NCBI RefSeq assembly: GCF_000002995.4 | Contig: NW_025062479.1 | Span: 14,566,721-14,630,720, forward strand | Length of the DNA: 64,000 nucleotides | From: Brugia malayi | Lineage: Eukaryota; Nematoda; Chromadorea; Rhabditida; Onchocercidae | Reading direction: 5' to 3' | Shown: piece by piece, positions 20,290-34,208 of the stretch | Layout of the letters: each line of letters begins with the position of its first letter | Numbering within the stretch: the stretch's first letter is position 1 | Program-made: the position numbers and the translations under genes | Notes under the pieces: model-generated | Seen by the model: only the letters and a program-made list of their open reading frames with translations | The model's database searches: none | What the model was told of the DNA's origin: nothing

Positions 20290-23200
20290 ACACTCATCAT
20301 TATTAAATTTGTAATTAAAATAATGAATTTACTGTTTATGATAAATAAATTATAGTTTTTTACTAGAATTAATTACGCTTGATGTTTGCATAACATGTGG
20401 TGATTTTTTTTTTTTTTTTTTGATTTTATAGCACAAAATAATTAACAAGCTAGGTTTGGAAAGAATATTTCATTTATTAAGACATCAAATTGCGGTTTTT
20501 TTATTTATAACAAATCATTAAATTATGACTTTTAATTGTAACATAATTCTTATCAATTAATAATTTTAATTTAATTTAATTCAATTCAAGTTAGTAGCAT
20601 CAAGTTCTACGTTCTATTATGGTAATTAGTAAGTTATAAATTTAAATCTATCAATATTCATTTATGTCAAAAATTTTTAATAACTTAATAATGTTTGCCT
20701 ATAGTTAGCTATAATTGTATTTTTTTTTTTTTTTTTTTTTTAAGAATGGAATATATGGAATCTTTTAACAATTGGATGATTATATTAGAGTTGAACTAAC
20801 CGAAATGCATGTTATTTTATCAGAAAGAACACCGGCAATCATTTTAATAACTAATTGAACAAAAGGTGGTAATATTGCTGATAAACCAGTTCGTTCAATT
20901 GGAACTGCCAAAGTTTTGTTAAGATATGTTGGCATAAATCTGTAAGTGATTAAATAAAGTTTTAGATAAAATCATCGAATTATGAATATTACTACCAAAT
21001 TATTACTATTTCACAAAAAATTAAAAAATGAATTAATCAAAATAATTTAAAATAATAAATTTTTTGCATCATATATTAAAATATATCATTCCATAAACCT
21101 ACTTATTTATAATTTGTATAATTTAATCAATATGATTGGTAACATATCTATAATTTTTTCAAATAACTGCTTTCATAAGCTCTGACATTTAAATGATAAA
21201 TTTAATAATGAATTGAAATTTTTATCAATTAATAATTGAAAAATTATAAAACGATAAAAATTAAAACATACTGAACAAGAAGTTGAAATCCAAATGCATT
21301 ACCCAAAAATGCAAACCAAATTGCCCAAACAGAACGACTGGTTACAATAGATCGATATGGTATTGCTATCTCTTTACGACGCTTACGTTGTGCTATAAAA
21401 AAAAAAAATTAAAGTAAACTAACTTGTTGCAAAAATAATTATTACAGCAATATATGCTTGAGTAGTTTGATTAGATTCTTTTAAAATTGTTTGTTAAATA
21501 TATGATATATTTAATTAAATGATATTGCTTAAACATGCTTAATTAATTCTCAAAATACTGACATGAAAATGAAATGATAGTGTTGATAAATAGTTTCAAC
21601 AATTATGAATTTAAAATTTAAATAAATAAGTAATTAAAATGTTCCAGTCAAATGAATTTAAATGAATGAGTAAAATTAATTTTAAATGAATAAGTATGAA
21701 TTTAAAAATAAAATAAGTATGAAATTTAAATAATAAAATTAAATGAGATAAAATGATGTTAATATTACTAGTGTTGATCATATTTATTTAAAATTATAAT
21801 TAGGTCAATAGTGAAACAAATACATCATACATCGTTGTGAATGATTGAATGAATGAGTAGTCCTGACGTAAAGTTTTCAAATAATAAATTTAAAACATCA
21901 AAAGAATAAATTTAAGAAAAATTTTCTGATATCAAGAATAAGTAATACGAATTTATAATTATTAAGTAATGATATCTAGTCATAAACTTATAATTTAATT
22001 AAAGCTAAATTAGGCGCAAGAATTTCATCATTAAGTTAACGTGTTATTTCGATAACAATGGGCTTATTAGAAAATAAGTTTTTTTTTTTTGTTTATCAGG
22101 GAAATAGATAAGCATGCTGATGAAATTATCAGGGAGAAGCAATACTAATGATAATTGTAAATTGCTATATGATAAAATTTAATTTAAATCTTTTTTTCTA
22201 GCTAACTTTCTAAGCAACAAAAGTTCGTTAAATTAATTTATTTTATATTGCGATAACAGTAGGAAACAAATTTCAAATTCTTTCAGCAATTAATTAGGCT
22301 AAACACATTCAATAAAAATTGAAATTTTATCAAAAAAAAAAAAAATTAACCTCCTTCAGTGATAAGAAGTGCTTCAGTAGCAGAGACACATGGATGTTTC
22401 ATAGGATCATTTCGATAAAAAATGAAAAATGTGAATGCTAAGGTGGCAGATATAATTGCAGCTGAATAGAAAGCTGATGGCCATCCGAATGTAACACATA
22501 AATGTGCTGCTAATGGCATTGTGATAATTTGTGATAATTGACCACCTAATGAGAGTAAAGTTAAAAAATGACCTGAAATTTTAACCCTTTAATATATCAA
22601 ATAGATCTGAAATTACAAACTTTAAATAAATTTATTAGACCGAAATTTTAACATAACAAAATTGGTTTTTTTATAAACATTAGATTACATTTCACAATTT
22701 ATTCTTATGGTTCAATTTTTTTTTTCTTATCATTCAAATTTCTTTTTTTTTTTTTTATATAAATTTTTGACTGAGATTTTTAAGAAATAAAAGAATGTAA
22801 TATAAATGTAAGCGTTATAATAGATTGAAAAAAAAAAAAGTATCAAAAAAAAAAAAAAAAGGATAAAATTAAAGTCTACCAATCTCTGCGATAGGAGCCC
22901 AACTTGCGCTAACACAACCCATTAAAGGCATAGCTGAAGCTAACGCTATACCTGCAAATTTTTTAAAAAAAACTATTAGGACTTATAAAATATTATTAAA
23001 ACTATTAAAAATATTATAAACAAAAAAAACTTATTAAAAACTATTAAAACTTACAAACAAAATTTATGTTAATATTATTAAAATAACATCAGTGTTGATT
23101 AATATTCATAATAAATCTATTTTTATTATTATTAGAATAAATTTCATAAGTATCTGCCGTTTTGCCTTTTTAAAATAATTGATATGGAATGTTAAAATAT

Positions 23201-24613
23201 AAACATATCAATTGATTCTGACTAATTTATAATTTCACGCATAAATTAATGTACATAAACAAATTTATTTGTTATTATTATGTGTCGTTACATATATTAT
23301 CAATATAACCTACTGAATATCATATTGAATTTGTTAAATGATATTTTTCATTTAATTGATAGCGATATAATATAAAATAACAATTAATACATTTAATTAA
23401 ATAACAATTCATATGATTAATATTCCACAATAATATTAATTAAATTTAATAATAATGTAAAAAGATATATGCAATTTGATAAAACAAATATTATATCACC
23501 TATACCGCTACCAGCAAATATATTAATTATAAAATGAAAATTATACCTTGTGTGATACGTATACATACCATCCAGGTAACACCTTGACGTGCAGCAAACG
23601 GCATTAATGCAGTGCCAAATGATGAAAAAAGTAAAAGAATACTAAAAACAATTTGTGAACCGAAACGATGAAGTGCATATGCGATTGGTAAAACAAATAT
23701 TATAGCACCTAAGCCACCACCGGCAAATATTGTACTCGTTTCTCGAGGTGATATTTTTACTGGTTCAACCTAAAATGAAAAAAAATTTTTTTTTTTGTTG
23801 TTTTTTTCTTTTTGTTTTTTGAAATTATTAATAATATTAAAAAAGAAAAAATTAGAAAAATTATTTTGAATAAATTTTAAATTTTTTTGAATTTTTCTTT
23901 TTTTTAATAAAAATTATAATATTAAAATTAATCATAAGATTTCATCCAGATAACTAAATAAATTTGTTGTATATTTATAAGAAAAGAGAAAGAATAAATA
24001 AATGTAACTAAATAAACTTATTATTTATAAGAATAAAAAAAGATTAATAAATATAACTAACTAAATTTAATACACATTTATAAGAAAAGAAAAAAATATA
24101 TAAACTATAAAATTAAAAAATAAAAAATAAACTAACCCCTTCAACAGTAGCATTTGATGTCATGCAAATAACTGCTAAATTAAATGTCATTTCATTAGCA
24201 CGTGTAGCTGTTAAACTTAGAACTGCCATTATAAGTATAATATAACGTGTTCCATTACAAAAATCACATCTTACATCCGTTTTCTTTACATTATACGACA
24301 CTTCAATCAATGATTTTCTTGACTGTTGTGATTTATCATTAACAATCATATTATTACCATTTTTTTTTATATCAATTAATGGTAACATACCATTTCCATC
24401 ATTTTTATGAATTAATAATGTTGTTGGTTGTAGAATAGAAATTTTATTTCGTGAATAAGTTGTTGTAGCTGTTGTGGTAGTAGTAGTAGAAGAAGTAATA
24501 ATTTGTGTAGTATCACAGATAGTTTGATGACAGTCATTTTGATGAATTGGATAAAATACAGATGTTTCGGATGATGCTATAGTCGAACATCCATTTGAAT
24601 TATTTGTTGCCAT
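19137..24613 (-). CDS. Major facilitator superfamily transporter, SLC17 (anion/sialin/VGLUT)-like
   Basis: This is a predicted multi-pass membrane transporter of organic or inorganic anions. Eight exons join in frame: 24613-24137, 23769-23547, 22951-22880, 22572-22351, 21392-21272, 20939-20801, 20250-20035 and 19376-19137, giving 569 residues. About 115 N-terminal residues are cytoplasmic, Ser/Thr/Asn-rich, and include a poly-Thr run. The transmembrane bundle begins near [23 protein letters not shown]17-like blocks follow: [20 protein letters not shown] with SWAPIAEIG (first half), [35 protein letters not shown], and [21 protein letters not shown] with its LSD. The C-terminus carries TM11-12, then a short Cys-containing tail. 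Substrate cannot be set from sequence alone. The exons keep frame and show no breaks. Confidence 0.87.
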
Positions 24614-27083
24614 TAATAAGAATTCGTTTTCTTTCTTTTTTTTTTTTTAATTTTTGTTCTTGTTTCTTTTTTTGTTTTTACTTTTGCTTTTGCTTTTTTC
24701 CTATTTTCTTTCTGTGAAATATAATTGGGAATAATAATCCACAAAATAGTTTTAGATACGTTGATTGAGGTACTCTAAATTATATAACTAATTTTACGAG
24801 TTAAACCGTAAATTAGTTAAGATGAAATATTAGAACAAATCAAATTATTGATTAGTTCAAGTTATACAAATTATTGAATAGGTTTAAATCAAATTATGCA
24901 AATTATTGAATGGGCCTAATATTAGTTAAATTGTTAGAAAAGTCTTGGAATTTAATTATACAATATATACAAAAAATACATTGTGAAGAATAAAAAATAA
25001 TATGATGAAAAAGATCTAAAGCAATTTCAGTTGACAGTACATTGATAGTTTACAAACATGCAGACAGATATATATGTATTAAAAAAGCAAACATCTAACG
25101 GTGTCATCTTATCGTTGCTAATCATATCAGAATTAAAATTTCAATGTGTTCATTTTTATGAAATATTAAATGTATTACTAAGTGCATGTTTTTTTGTTCT
25201 TTTTTTTGCAAAAAAATTTAAATTATTCAAATTATTTTAAACTATTTAAAGTTTTTTCTTTTTGCAAAAATCTTATTTTAAGAAAAGGAAAAAGATTATT
25301 ATTTTTTTCTCTTAAATATTTATTTAGTTGAACAAATAACGCTTACCCATTTATCAAAGATCAAAAAATTTGTTAAACATTTTCAAAACAAACTTTTATA
25401 TTCTCTTTTATAAATTTTACTGACTCACTGACTGTTTCTTCTTTTTTTTTCCACTGTATGTCACAAAAATCACATATATACCTCTTTCAGGTATGTATGT
25501 TTTGTCATTATTCGTTGCTTCTTAATCATTTACATAAAATGACGCATTTTAATATTTCTTATATTTTTTTGAAAAATAAAAAAAAAATGAAAAAATAAAG
25601 AAATCTAAAATTAATAAGGACAAATGAAAAAGAAGATATACGACATTTTATATTACATGATTAAAAAAACAAAAAAGCAAATTTTACAGTAATTATATGG
25701 AATAAATGAATTTATCATTTTTTTTCTTTTGCAATTTGATGTTAATATATTGTTATTGCAATTAATTGTATATTGTTACTAATGCATTTTGCAATTAAAA
25801 AAGAAAGGTGTTGTCTAGAAATCAAATTAATAATTAATCCATTTGAAGCAAATGATAATGAAAGATTTTATTAAAAAAATGCAAAATGTGAAAAAGGAAA
25901 AAATAAACTGTCATTTTGTTTCATTGTCCTTTTACATTCTATACCAATTAACTAATTAATTTAATTAATAATGATTGCTTATAACATCTATAAATAGAAA
26001 AAAAAACTAGATAAAACAAAGCAACGAAAATGAAATAGCATTTCAAAAAAAGAGTGGTAAAATTAAATGCATTAAGTGAAACTGGAGGAAAAAAGTGTAA
26101 TTTAAAGTGTAATTTATATGTCGATTGACTGATTGATTGACTAATGGATTGTAGATCGGATTGAGTTAATAAATTTAGATTTTAAATTAGATTTTTTACA
26201 TCTCATATTATATATTGCACAACAATGAAACAAAGATTACAAATATCACTGAATTGTTAAAAATTGTTTCACATATAAATTCAACAGTGACGTTGAAAAC
26301 TCTTAAATCTGTTCATTCAGTATGACAAACAAAAATGATTTGTACTACACCCACATTATTTCATAATGGAAATCGGCAAATATTAAAATTCTCTGAAATA
26401 ATAAGAAAACGAAAAAAAAAAAACTTTAAAATATTTTGTTTTTGTTTTGTGAAAAAATTCGACAAAATTTTAAAATTATCGAAGTTTCATAAATATGAAT
26501 AATAATAAAATAATGATAATAATAATAATAATAACGGTGATAATAATTAGTGTGAATCATTTTTGTCGATAATGACAAGTGATAACATTCAAAGATGGAA
26601 GAGAGATTGTGGAGTTTGTTAACTAATGCTAATAAAAATAAAATTAACAAAAAGAGATGTAAATATAAAACTAAAATTTCTGCAAGTATCATAAATTTAT
26701 TGAAAGTATGAAAAATAATTATAAACAATGAATGGAAAGCTATGAATTATAGCTTCAATTTTGTTTACATTTTCAACATTAAAAACCATCAAATATCTTT
26801 TTCCTCTCCCTTTCCCTTCTCTCTTTCCCTTCACTTTCTCCTTCTCTTTCTCCCACTTTCACTATTAGATCATAAGAACATTTCGCCCTATACAATAATA
26901 TACAAATTTTTCAGATTATAAATTTAGCGTATTTTATATTTAAATAATTTTGATAATCTATAAATTATTTCCACTTGCGTCGTTTTTTTTCTTTTCAGTG
27001 ACAAACAGACATTTAAAAAAAAATTTGTAAAATCTTTTTTATTTTTAATGTCTGTCTGTCATTGTAAAAAGATAAAAAAAAGA

Positions 27084-27120
<37 letters not shown>

Positions 27121-29701
27121 ATAAAATGCGACAATATGATTTCATATAAATATTTCAATCAGAAATTTGTTAAAACTTTTAAATGAAATTTGACTAAACG
27201 ATTAGAAATGAGACTAAATGCTAATAAAAAAGCGGCATATATTTTTTCATTATGAAAGACTGTGATGACATTTCTCAGGTATCGCAGGTGGCCTTAAAAG
27301 AAAAAAAGAGAGATAAAAAATTGTAGATCACCTTTGTTAGATCATATCAATTATTTATTTTATTGCCTCACATATTTATTTATTTACTTTATTATTTATT
27401 TATTTGTTTATTCATTATTCTATTGCAGTAGTTGCTCATTTGATTATTGTATATTAATCAAAGTAAACGAAACGATTATAAATCATTCTGTTTAATTGAT
27501 TGCATTATTTACAAATTAAACCATCTATATTAGTAGGAGTTTAATCCACAGAATAAATTTAACAAAATATAGTTTTAATAATTCAATAAGTTTAGAGGTC
27601 AGAAAAAATGGAATCATTTATAGAGTTCCTGATTAGTTCAGAATTAGAAATGCAATTTTTGTTAATAATATTAATCAAATGATATGATCCATTTTAAAGT
27701 AATATATGAATTATACGATTAAATAAGGAAAAGAAAATATCATTTATCTTGCTTCTTTTCAAATTAATTATCAAAAGTTAACTACCAATTCTGCTAATCT
27801 GTTCAAAGATAATAAATTTAAATTAGATGTTAGTTAGCTAATTAATTCGAAAAAGAATTTTAGTGACTTATTATATCATAGATGAACAAATAACTATTCA
27901 CATTGTACATCATTGAGAATTAATTTACTAACCTTAAAAATTAAAAAATTGCATGATATTTATTAAATTTTTTAAATTGAAATGAAAGAAAAATTTATAC
28001 ATCGAACTTTTAAAATTGCCATTTCATTAGTGAACATAATTTTTTTAAGTAAAATTGATTAAGTAAAGTGCTAGAAAATAATTCAATCATTTCAAATTTT
28101 AGCTGAAAATAAAAGTAGCATAAATTTGAAAATAAAAAAAAGAGAGAAATGAGAAAACTAATCAATTAAGCTGATCAATGTTAAAATTTAGAAGTAATGA
28201 TGACATTTGTGAGAGTGAGGTAAATAAGAAGAAATAGAAGAAATAGGTGACAAAATGTTAGTTAAACAATCTTTATTTCAATCCTTAAAAAAGAAAGAAA
28301 GAGAAAAGAGATTATATCATTTAGTTTTCTGATTACTTTTTTACAAAAAAAAAGCAGAGAATTAAAAACTTTTGTCTTCATATAAAATCAATAAAGTAAA
28401 CTAAAATAAATATTCTTTTTTTTAAAAGACAGTAAATACTTCTTTTTGTTCTTTCAATATCATTCATTGATTAAAAATTAAATTAGAAAAAATTAATTTT
28501 GCAACTGAAATACTTAAACAACAACAAAAAAAAGAAAGAAAAAGAAGATAATTCTATCAAATATTTTACAGAAATACCAATGAATTGCTAATAATAATGA
28601 TGAATCAATGATTTGTGAAAAAAAAAAAATACAAATAAGAAATCTGAAAAAAAAAACCAGAGAAAGATTGATAACAAATAATATTATTATCGAAATGATA
28701 ATAAAATATTAATCAAACAATATTTTTCCTTTCAAAATTCTTTAGAGAATCAAACTAAGATGATAATTCATCCTATAATATATAAAATTTCAAAGAAACT
28801 TACGGTAATAATTTTTTAAATATTAAAAAAAAAGAGCAGAAAGCGTGTATAAAATTTTTATCGTTTTTTAAATATGCTGAAGAGATGATAAATCATAAAT
28901 TGAATTTAAAACATTTCATCATATTTAAGAACAATATTCTTTCTATAAGCATTTAATTTGTTTGTATCTCATACATAATATCCATTTTAACTGTTAAAAT
29001 ATACAACTATTTGAAAAACAAGAAATGGAAATGATAGTTACGAAAAGTTTTGCTTTTATTTTTGTTTTCATCAATTAAAAATGACATTTATAATACGAAG
29101 AATAAAATTAGATTTATCAAATTATACAAATGAAATTATTAATTTTTTAACTAGAGAGAAAATGCACTACAAATATAATGAACATATTCGAAAACAAAAA
29201 AACGAAAATAAAATAAATGAAGTTTAATTAGTGTAAATTTCAAGCTAACATTTTTAGTTTATTATAACATTTACAGTCATCTTAATAAGAAATACAAGAA
29301 AAGAATAAATTTAAAAATGCTATTAAAATAATAAATGATAAATAAATTATATAGTGAAGTATTAAAATGATTGAAGGAAAATATAACATCTTTTTTCTTT
29401 TTATTTAATAATATCATAAAATGATTTAAATAGGAGAATTTGAAAATATATCTTAGTGAAAGAAATATGAAAATAATTAGTGAATGTTTATTTTCTAGAT
29501 CAGTAAAATTTAACTGTCATGACCCCTGACCTATAGATAACAAATAGTATCAGTATATATAATGACTAATTCTACTGAATGCAACATTAGAATAAATATA
29601 CCTAAGAATATAATAGAGCCTATGATAAATTGAAAAACTAAGAGATGTAATATTTATATGACTAGGGTCTAAAGCCTAGTAAGCTAGCCAAATAGTAAAA
29701 T
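24614..29701. other. Gene-poor AT-rich region
   Basis: Five kilobases upstream of the SLC17-like gene carry no recognisable coding exon on either strand. It is dominated by A/T runs, including a 30-base T-run ending near 27116 and a pyrimidine-rich stretch at 26797-26862. An imperfect inverted repeat lies near 26997-27062. Promoter elements of the transporter presumably sit at its right-hand start (24614-25500), but none stands out. Confidence 0.55.
26997..27062. repeat. Imperfect inverted repeat (hairpin)
   Basis: TGACAAACAGACATTT followed by A's is mirrored about 20 bases later by T's followed by AATGTCTGTCTGTCA. The arms pair over about 20-25 bases, with one mismatch and a one-base length difference. 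On the minus or plus strand this could fold into a stable hairpin; no coding context. Confidence 0.6.
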
Positions 29702-29780
29702 ATCTCCTTCACTTTCCCTCTTTCTCGGTCTCCCTCTCTCTCCCCTCCTCTCTCCCTCTCTCTCATTCTCTTTCTATCCT
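29702..29780 (+). repeat. Pyrimidine (CT)-rich tract
   Basis: Nearly 80 bases are almost purely C and T on the plus strand, mainly CTCTCTCC and CCCTCTTT motifs. It lies about 150 bases before the 13-bp satellite array. Confidence 0.8.
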
Positions 29781-29933
29781 TATTACAATTTCTAATCGAT
29801 TAGTTTAATATTTCTCGCTTTCTCAAAGTGACTATCATCGTCTACTACAACATATTTTCAAATAAACATCCTTATTACTTCGTTCTGCTATTTGAACTTT
29901 TAATAAATAATTGCTCACTCATTTTCTCTCTTT

Positions 29934-30913
29934 CCATTCATTCATTCATTCATTCATTCATTCATTCCATTCATTCATTCCATTCATTCATTCCATTCAT
30001 TCATTCCATTCATTCATTCCATTCATTCATTCCATTCATTCATTCCATTCATTCATTCCATTCATTCATTCCATTCATTCATTCCATTCATTCATTCCAT
30101 TCATTCATTCCATTCATTCATTCCATTCATTCATTCCATTCATTCATTCCATTCATTCATTCCATTCATTCATTCCATTCATTCATTCCATTCATTCATT
30201 CCATTCATTCATTCCATTCATTCATTCCATTCATTCATTCCATTCATTCATTCCATTCATTCATTCCATTCATTCATTCCATTCATTCATTCCATTCATT
30301 CATTCCATTCATTCATTCCATTCATTCATTCCATTCATTCATTCCATTCATTCATTCCATTCATTCCATTCATTCATTCCATTCATTCATTCCATTCATT
30401 CATTCCATTCATTCATTCCATTCATTCATTCCATTCATTCATTCCATTCATTCATTCCATTCATTCATTCCATTCATTCATTCCATTCATTCATTCCATT
30501 CATTCATTCCATTCATTCATTCCATTCATTCATTCCATTCATTCATTCATTCATTCATTCATTCATTCCATTCATTCATTCCATTCATTCATTCCATTCA
30601 TTCATTCCATTCATTCATTCATTCATTCATTCATTCATTCATTCCATTCATTCATTCCATTCATTCATTCCATTCATTCATTCCATTCATTCATTCCATT
30701 CATTCATTCCATTCATTCATTCCATTCATTCATTCATTCATTCCATTCATTCATTCATTCCATTCATTCATTCCATTCATTCATTCCATTCATTCATTCC
30801 ATTCATTCATTCCATTCATTCATTCCATTCATTCATTCCATTCATTCATTCCATTCATTCATTCCATTCATTCATTCATTCCATTCATTCATTCATTCAT
30901 TCATTCCATTCAT
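29934..30913. repeat. 13-bp satellite array (ATTCATTCATTCC)n
   Basis: Almost 1 kb is built of the 13-mer ATTCATTCATTCC in direct tandem, roughly 70 copies, broken by a few 4-base (ATTC)n expansions (for example 30541-30567 and about 30611-30643) and some shortened units. The unit has no stop codon in the plus frames and 13 is not a multiple of 3, so overlapping frames stay open and give a 13-residue protein repeat rich in His, Ser, Phe and Ile. That open frame is a by-product of the repeat, not a gene. Confidence 0.97.
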
Positions 30914-33691
30914 CTAGTTAAAGCATATGTTGAATGATTGCAACTTTGATCTATAACAGTTAAAAGAGAGCACTGATCATTGATATTACTTATTTGAGCA
31001 GGACAATAATGTGATATCATTAATTAAGGTTAAAGTGTACGAAAAATTACTGAAAATGTCAGTCATTTTAGCCGCAAGAAAATGGTAAAAGTATAAGCGG
31101 AAAAAGCTATCAAATTGCAAACGATAAAAAATTTGATATTGAAATTTGAATCATAGAAATGAGAAAAGAAAGGAAGAAAATAAGGAATTGTTAGTTTTTG
31201 CATAACTAAAATATAAAATGAGAAACTTTATTAAAATTTTCATTTTTCTCATTTAGCTAATTTCATTTTGTTTTTCTCTGCCATTTTTTAAAATCATTTC
31301 TACAATCTTGCATTCATTCCCCTTTCTCTCTCCCTCTCTCTCTCCATTGCAATTTACCGTAACATTCTACATGATGGTATATCTTAATCAGTCATGTCTA
31401 ATTAATTTAATTAGAAAATATTGTTAACATTTTTAGTGATTTTAATGATAAAGAATAACTTTTTTCTGTTAGAATGAAAAAAAATTTTTTTTTTAATTTG
31501 CAAAAATTTTAGTTGTTGTAATTAGATAATCATATTCTAATTGTTATGCAAAATATTTCAATTTTTCAGAAAATTATTTTTTATTAGCAATTATGTGACA
31601 TTATACTTTTACAAATCAATTACTGTGATTTTTTTCGTCAAAAATGATTGTTATTATAATAAATTAAGCTAGGAAATTTTAAAGAAATATGATTAATTTG
31701 ATATTCATAATTTTTTTTTTCTGATATTGTTCGTTTAGCATTCTCACAATTCCGTAAAACTAGTTGGTCTTTTTTTTTTATTTCTGCCATTTATTAGAAA
31801 ATGAATGAACGAGTCAATTATTTTAACCGTATAATCGTATCGTATAAACAATAAATCAGTGCAAAAGGAAAAAATTCGGTTATTCTGAAAATCTCTTTAA
31901 TTTTTAATCAACGAATGAAAAATGCAAAGAAAAAAGTAAATAGATAAAATGATAAAGTAGAGCATTGATAATTGCTTGATCCTTAAAAAAAAAAACATTA
32001 AAAAAATGCATATTGCTTATTTATAAAATGACAATAGTTATATTCTTTTAAAACGAATTTAATGATTATCATTAACAATTATTCAAGTAGCACAGAATTC
32101 TAACGAGAAAAAAATGAACAAATTTTAAAAAAAGTAGCTGAAGAAAGAGTATGCAAAAAAAGAAAATGATTTGGATCACATAAAAAAAAAATCAGCTAGT
32201 ATTTATCATTTTCATTATCAATTACTTAAGTACAAGATACAGATTAATGACTGATTGAATTTTCCTTTTTCAAATTAGAAAAAAAAAAAACATTACTATT
32301 TTTCATTTTCTCAAATGATGATAGTTACATCCTTTTTAACAAATTTATTATCATTATCAATTATTTAGATACTACGGGATTACAAGGAAAAAAGGAGGCT
32401 TTTAAATGAATAGCTAAAACAAGTGCGTTTAAAAAAAAAAAAAAAAAAACCAAAAAAAAAAAAATAATAATTTTGATCAAAGGAAAAAAAAATCAAAATT
32501 TTAAAAATAAATCATTATGTTTAATCTTTATTTACTATATTTAATGTCTTACTATAATCTAATTATATCTTATCATCATTATGAATTATTAAAATATTAT
32601 ATTGATACAAAGAAAGAAAAACCAAAATAAAGCAAAACAAATGGACGATATTTTAAAATGGTAATAAATATTAAATACTTAAAAAAATTAAAATATTTGA
32701 AAATAAATTTCGAAAAAGTGTATTTAGAGTACAAAAAAGATCGAAATTTTAAAAAATTAAAATAATAAATATAAAAATAAGATAATTTTAAATGAGCAAA
32801 TGATATTGACTGATAAAATTTTGAGAGAGAATTTGTTATGTTTCTTTTTTTTTTCTTGCTTTTCTTCCTTCTTCCGTTATACACTTTATAGTTCAATGTA
32901 ATACATCATACCATCCTTTTTATCAATGATTTTTTTTTTTTTTTTTTACAATCAATTTTTGTTATTGAAAAATCAATCGATTAGACATACATCATTGTAA
33001 TGCCAAGAATGCTTTGCACCCAGAAATGGATGAATGAATAATTTTTTCATGTAAGTGTAAAATTATTATCATTAAAAGAGAGTTTCTTTTTTTTTGTTTT
33101 TATTAATTCGTTATAAAATTTTTTTTTTTTTAATATTACTAATTGCATTGTTTCGTGCTGTTTTGTTTCTTTTTTTTAATTTTTCAATAAATATATTTCT
33201 ATTTCAATTACAAAAATAATCTATATAAGCAAAATTTAATTAATTGAAAATAATAAACACTAATTTGTCTCTGTTTTTTCCTTCTTTTTGCCTCCTTTGT
33301 GGTTTTTTTCTTTTTTTTTTTTTTTTCTCTAGAAAAATAATCTTTGGAAATGATCGCTTAATGATTTTTTTTTTGTTTGTTTTAAAAAAACATCATTAAT
33401 ATGTTTACCATTTTTTGTCATTTTTTGAATGTACTTTCTTGGTAATTATCCTGATTGCTTTTTCTTAACATTAATGGAACAAAAAAGAAGAGAAAAAAAA
33501 GAAAAAAGACAAATGAATGGCATAAATTATCCTAAATAATTTCTTAAATTAATAGAAATAAAAATTGAAATTTATTTTATTTGATAATATCTGTTTTCTC
33601 AATAACGTATTGAAATACTGAAACAATTTCTCTAATATATTTATCATCTGAATTTCAAATTATTCCAAAAATATTCAATAAACGATAATCG
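30914..33691. other. Gene-poor AT-rich region left of the retrotransposon
   Basis: No recognisable exon was found on either strand. The stretch is full of A and T homopolymers and has a short CT-rich tract near 31321-31345. Confidence 0.55.
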
Positions 33692-34191
33692 TGTCGCGGA
33701 TTTTAATATCGCGATCTAAAAATATGAGTTGCAAATTGTAGTAAAGATATCCACGTAATTTCCGCAAATAATGCTTATACTTCGGACTCTTTGTTTCCAA
33801 ATTTATGCTTCTACATATTGAAACAATTTACATCGTTCTTTGTTAGCAATCCTTACAATCATGAGGATATCTACATTGTTCTTTGTTTGCTATCATAATC
33901 ATGCGGTTATCTAATAAGCTCTTTATTAGCAACTGGTGCCCATGCAAGCACCTCCTCTCCTTTGTTTGGATCATTGTCTAACATCAATGTAGATTTATAA
34001 CCATACTATTGTCAATCATATCAGTTTTTAAATCATCCAATCCTCCGAATCATTTTATTCAATTGTTGCCCAAATATTTAGCTGGCATCCAACACATCTC
34101 CCTGACATCAAACTTCTCCCCCGAATAACAATTTAACCAAATCATAAAGGTTTGTTTCCAAAAACATTTTTTTGCTTCCACTACAATTTTG
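33692..34191 (+). repeat. 5' LTR of the BEL/Pao element
   Basis: About 500 bases starting TGTCGCGG and ending at ACAATTTTG, where it meets the primer-binding site. The first 23 bases contain the inverted arms TCGCG and CGCGA. It carries a single copy of the 43-bp unit (33835-33877) that is present three times in the 3' LTR. The exact 3' boundary is uncertain by a few bases because the internal sequence and the right flank both continue with T's and G. Confidence 0.95.
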
Positions 34192-34208
34192 GTGCCACGA
34201 GCCGGGAC
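34190..34208 (+). promoter_or_regulatory. Primer-binding site of the BEL/Pao element
   Basis: Directly after the 5' LTR comes TGGTGCCACGAGCCGGGAC, opening with the TGG complement of a tRNA CCA end and continuing as the complement of an acceptor and T-arm strand. The matching primer tRNA should begin with GCCACGA; I cannot name it without the host tRNA set. The site lies immediately before the Gag-Pol start codon. Confidence 0.8.

Noticed and set aside
26426..26728. 100-residue minus-strand frame with poly-Tyr/His
   Set aside because: It comes from AAT/ATA simple repeats and has no gene-like features.
29934..30913. Regular repeats that could suggest a CRISPR-like array
   Set aside because: The units are contiguous 13-mers with no unique spacers, and this is eukaryotic DNA.
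29828..30937. Two long overlapping plus-strand open frames encoding a His/Ser/Phe/Ile repeat protein
   Set aside because: They are produced by the stop-free 13-bp satellite read in different frames; there is no promoter, splice or family signal.
34152..34208. Extended Gag start inside the 5' LTR
   Set aside because: The extension begins at TTG and crosses the primer-binding site. The first ATG in frame is 34209.
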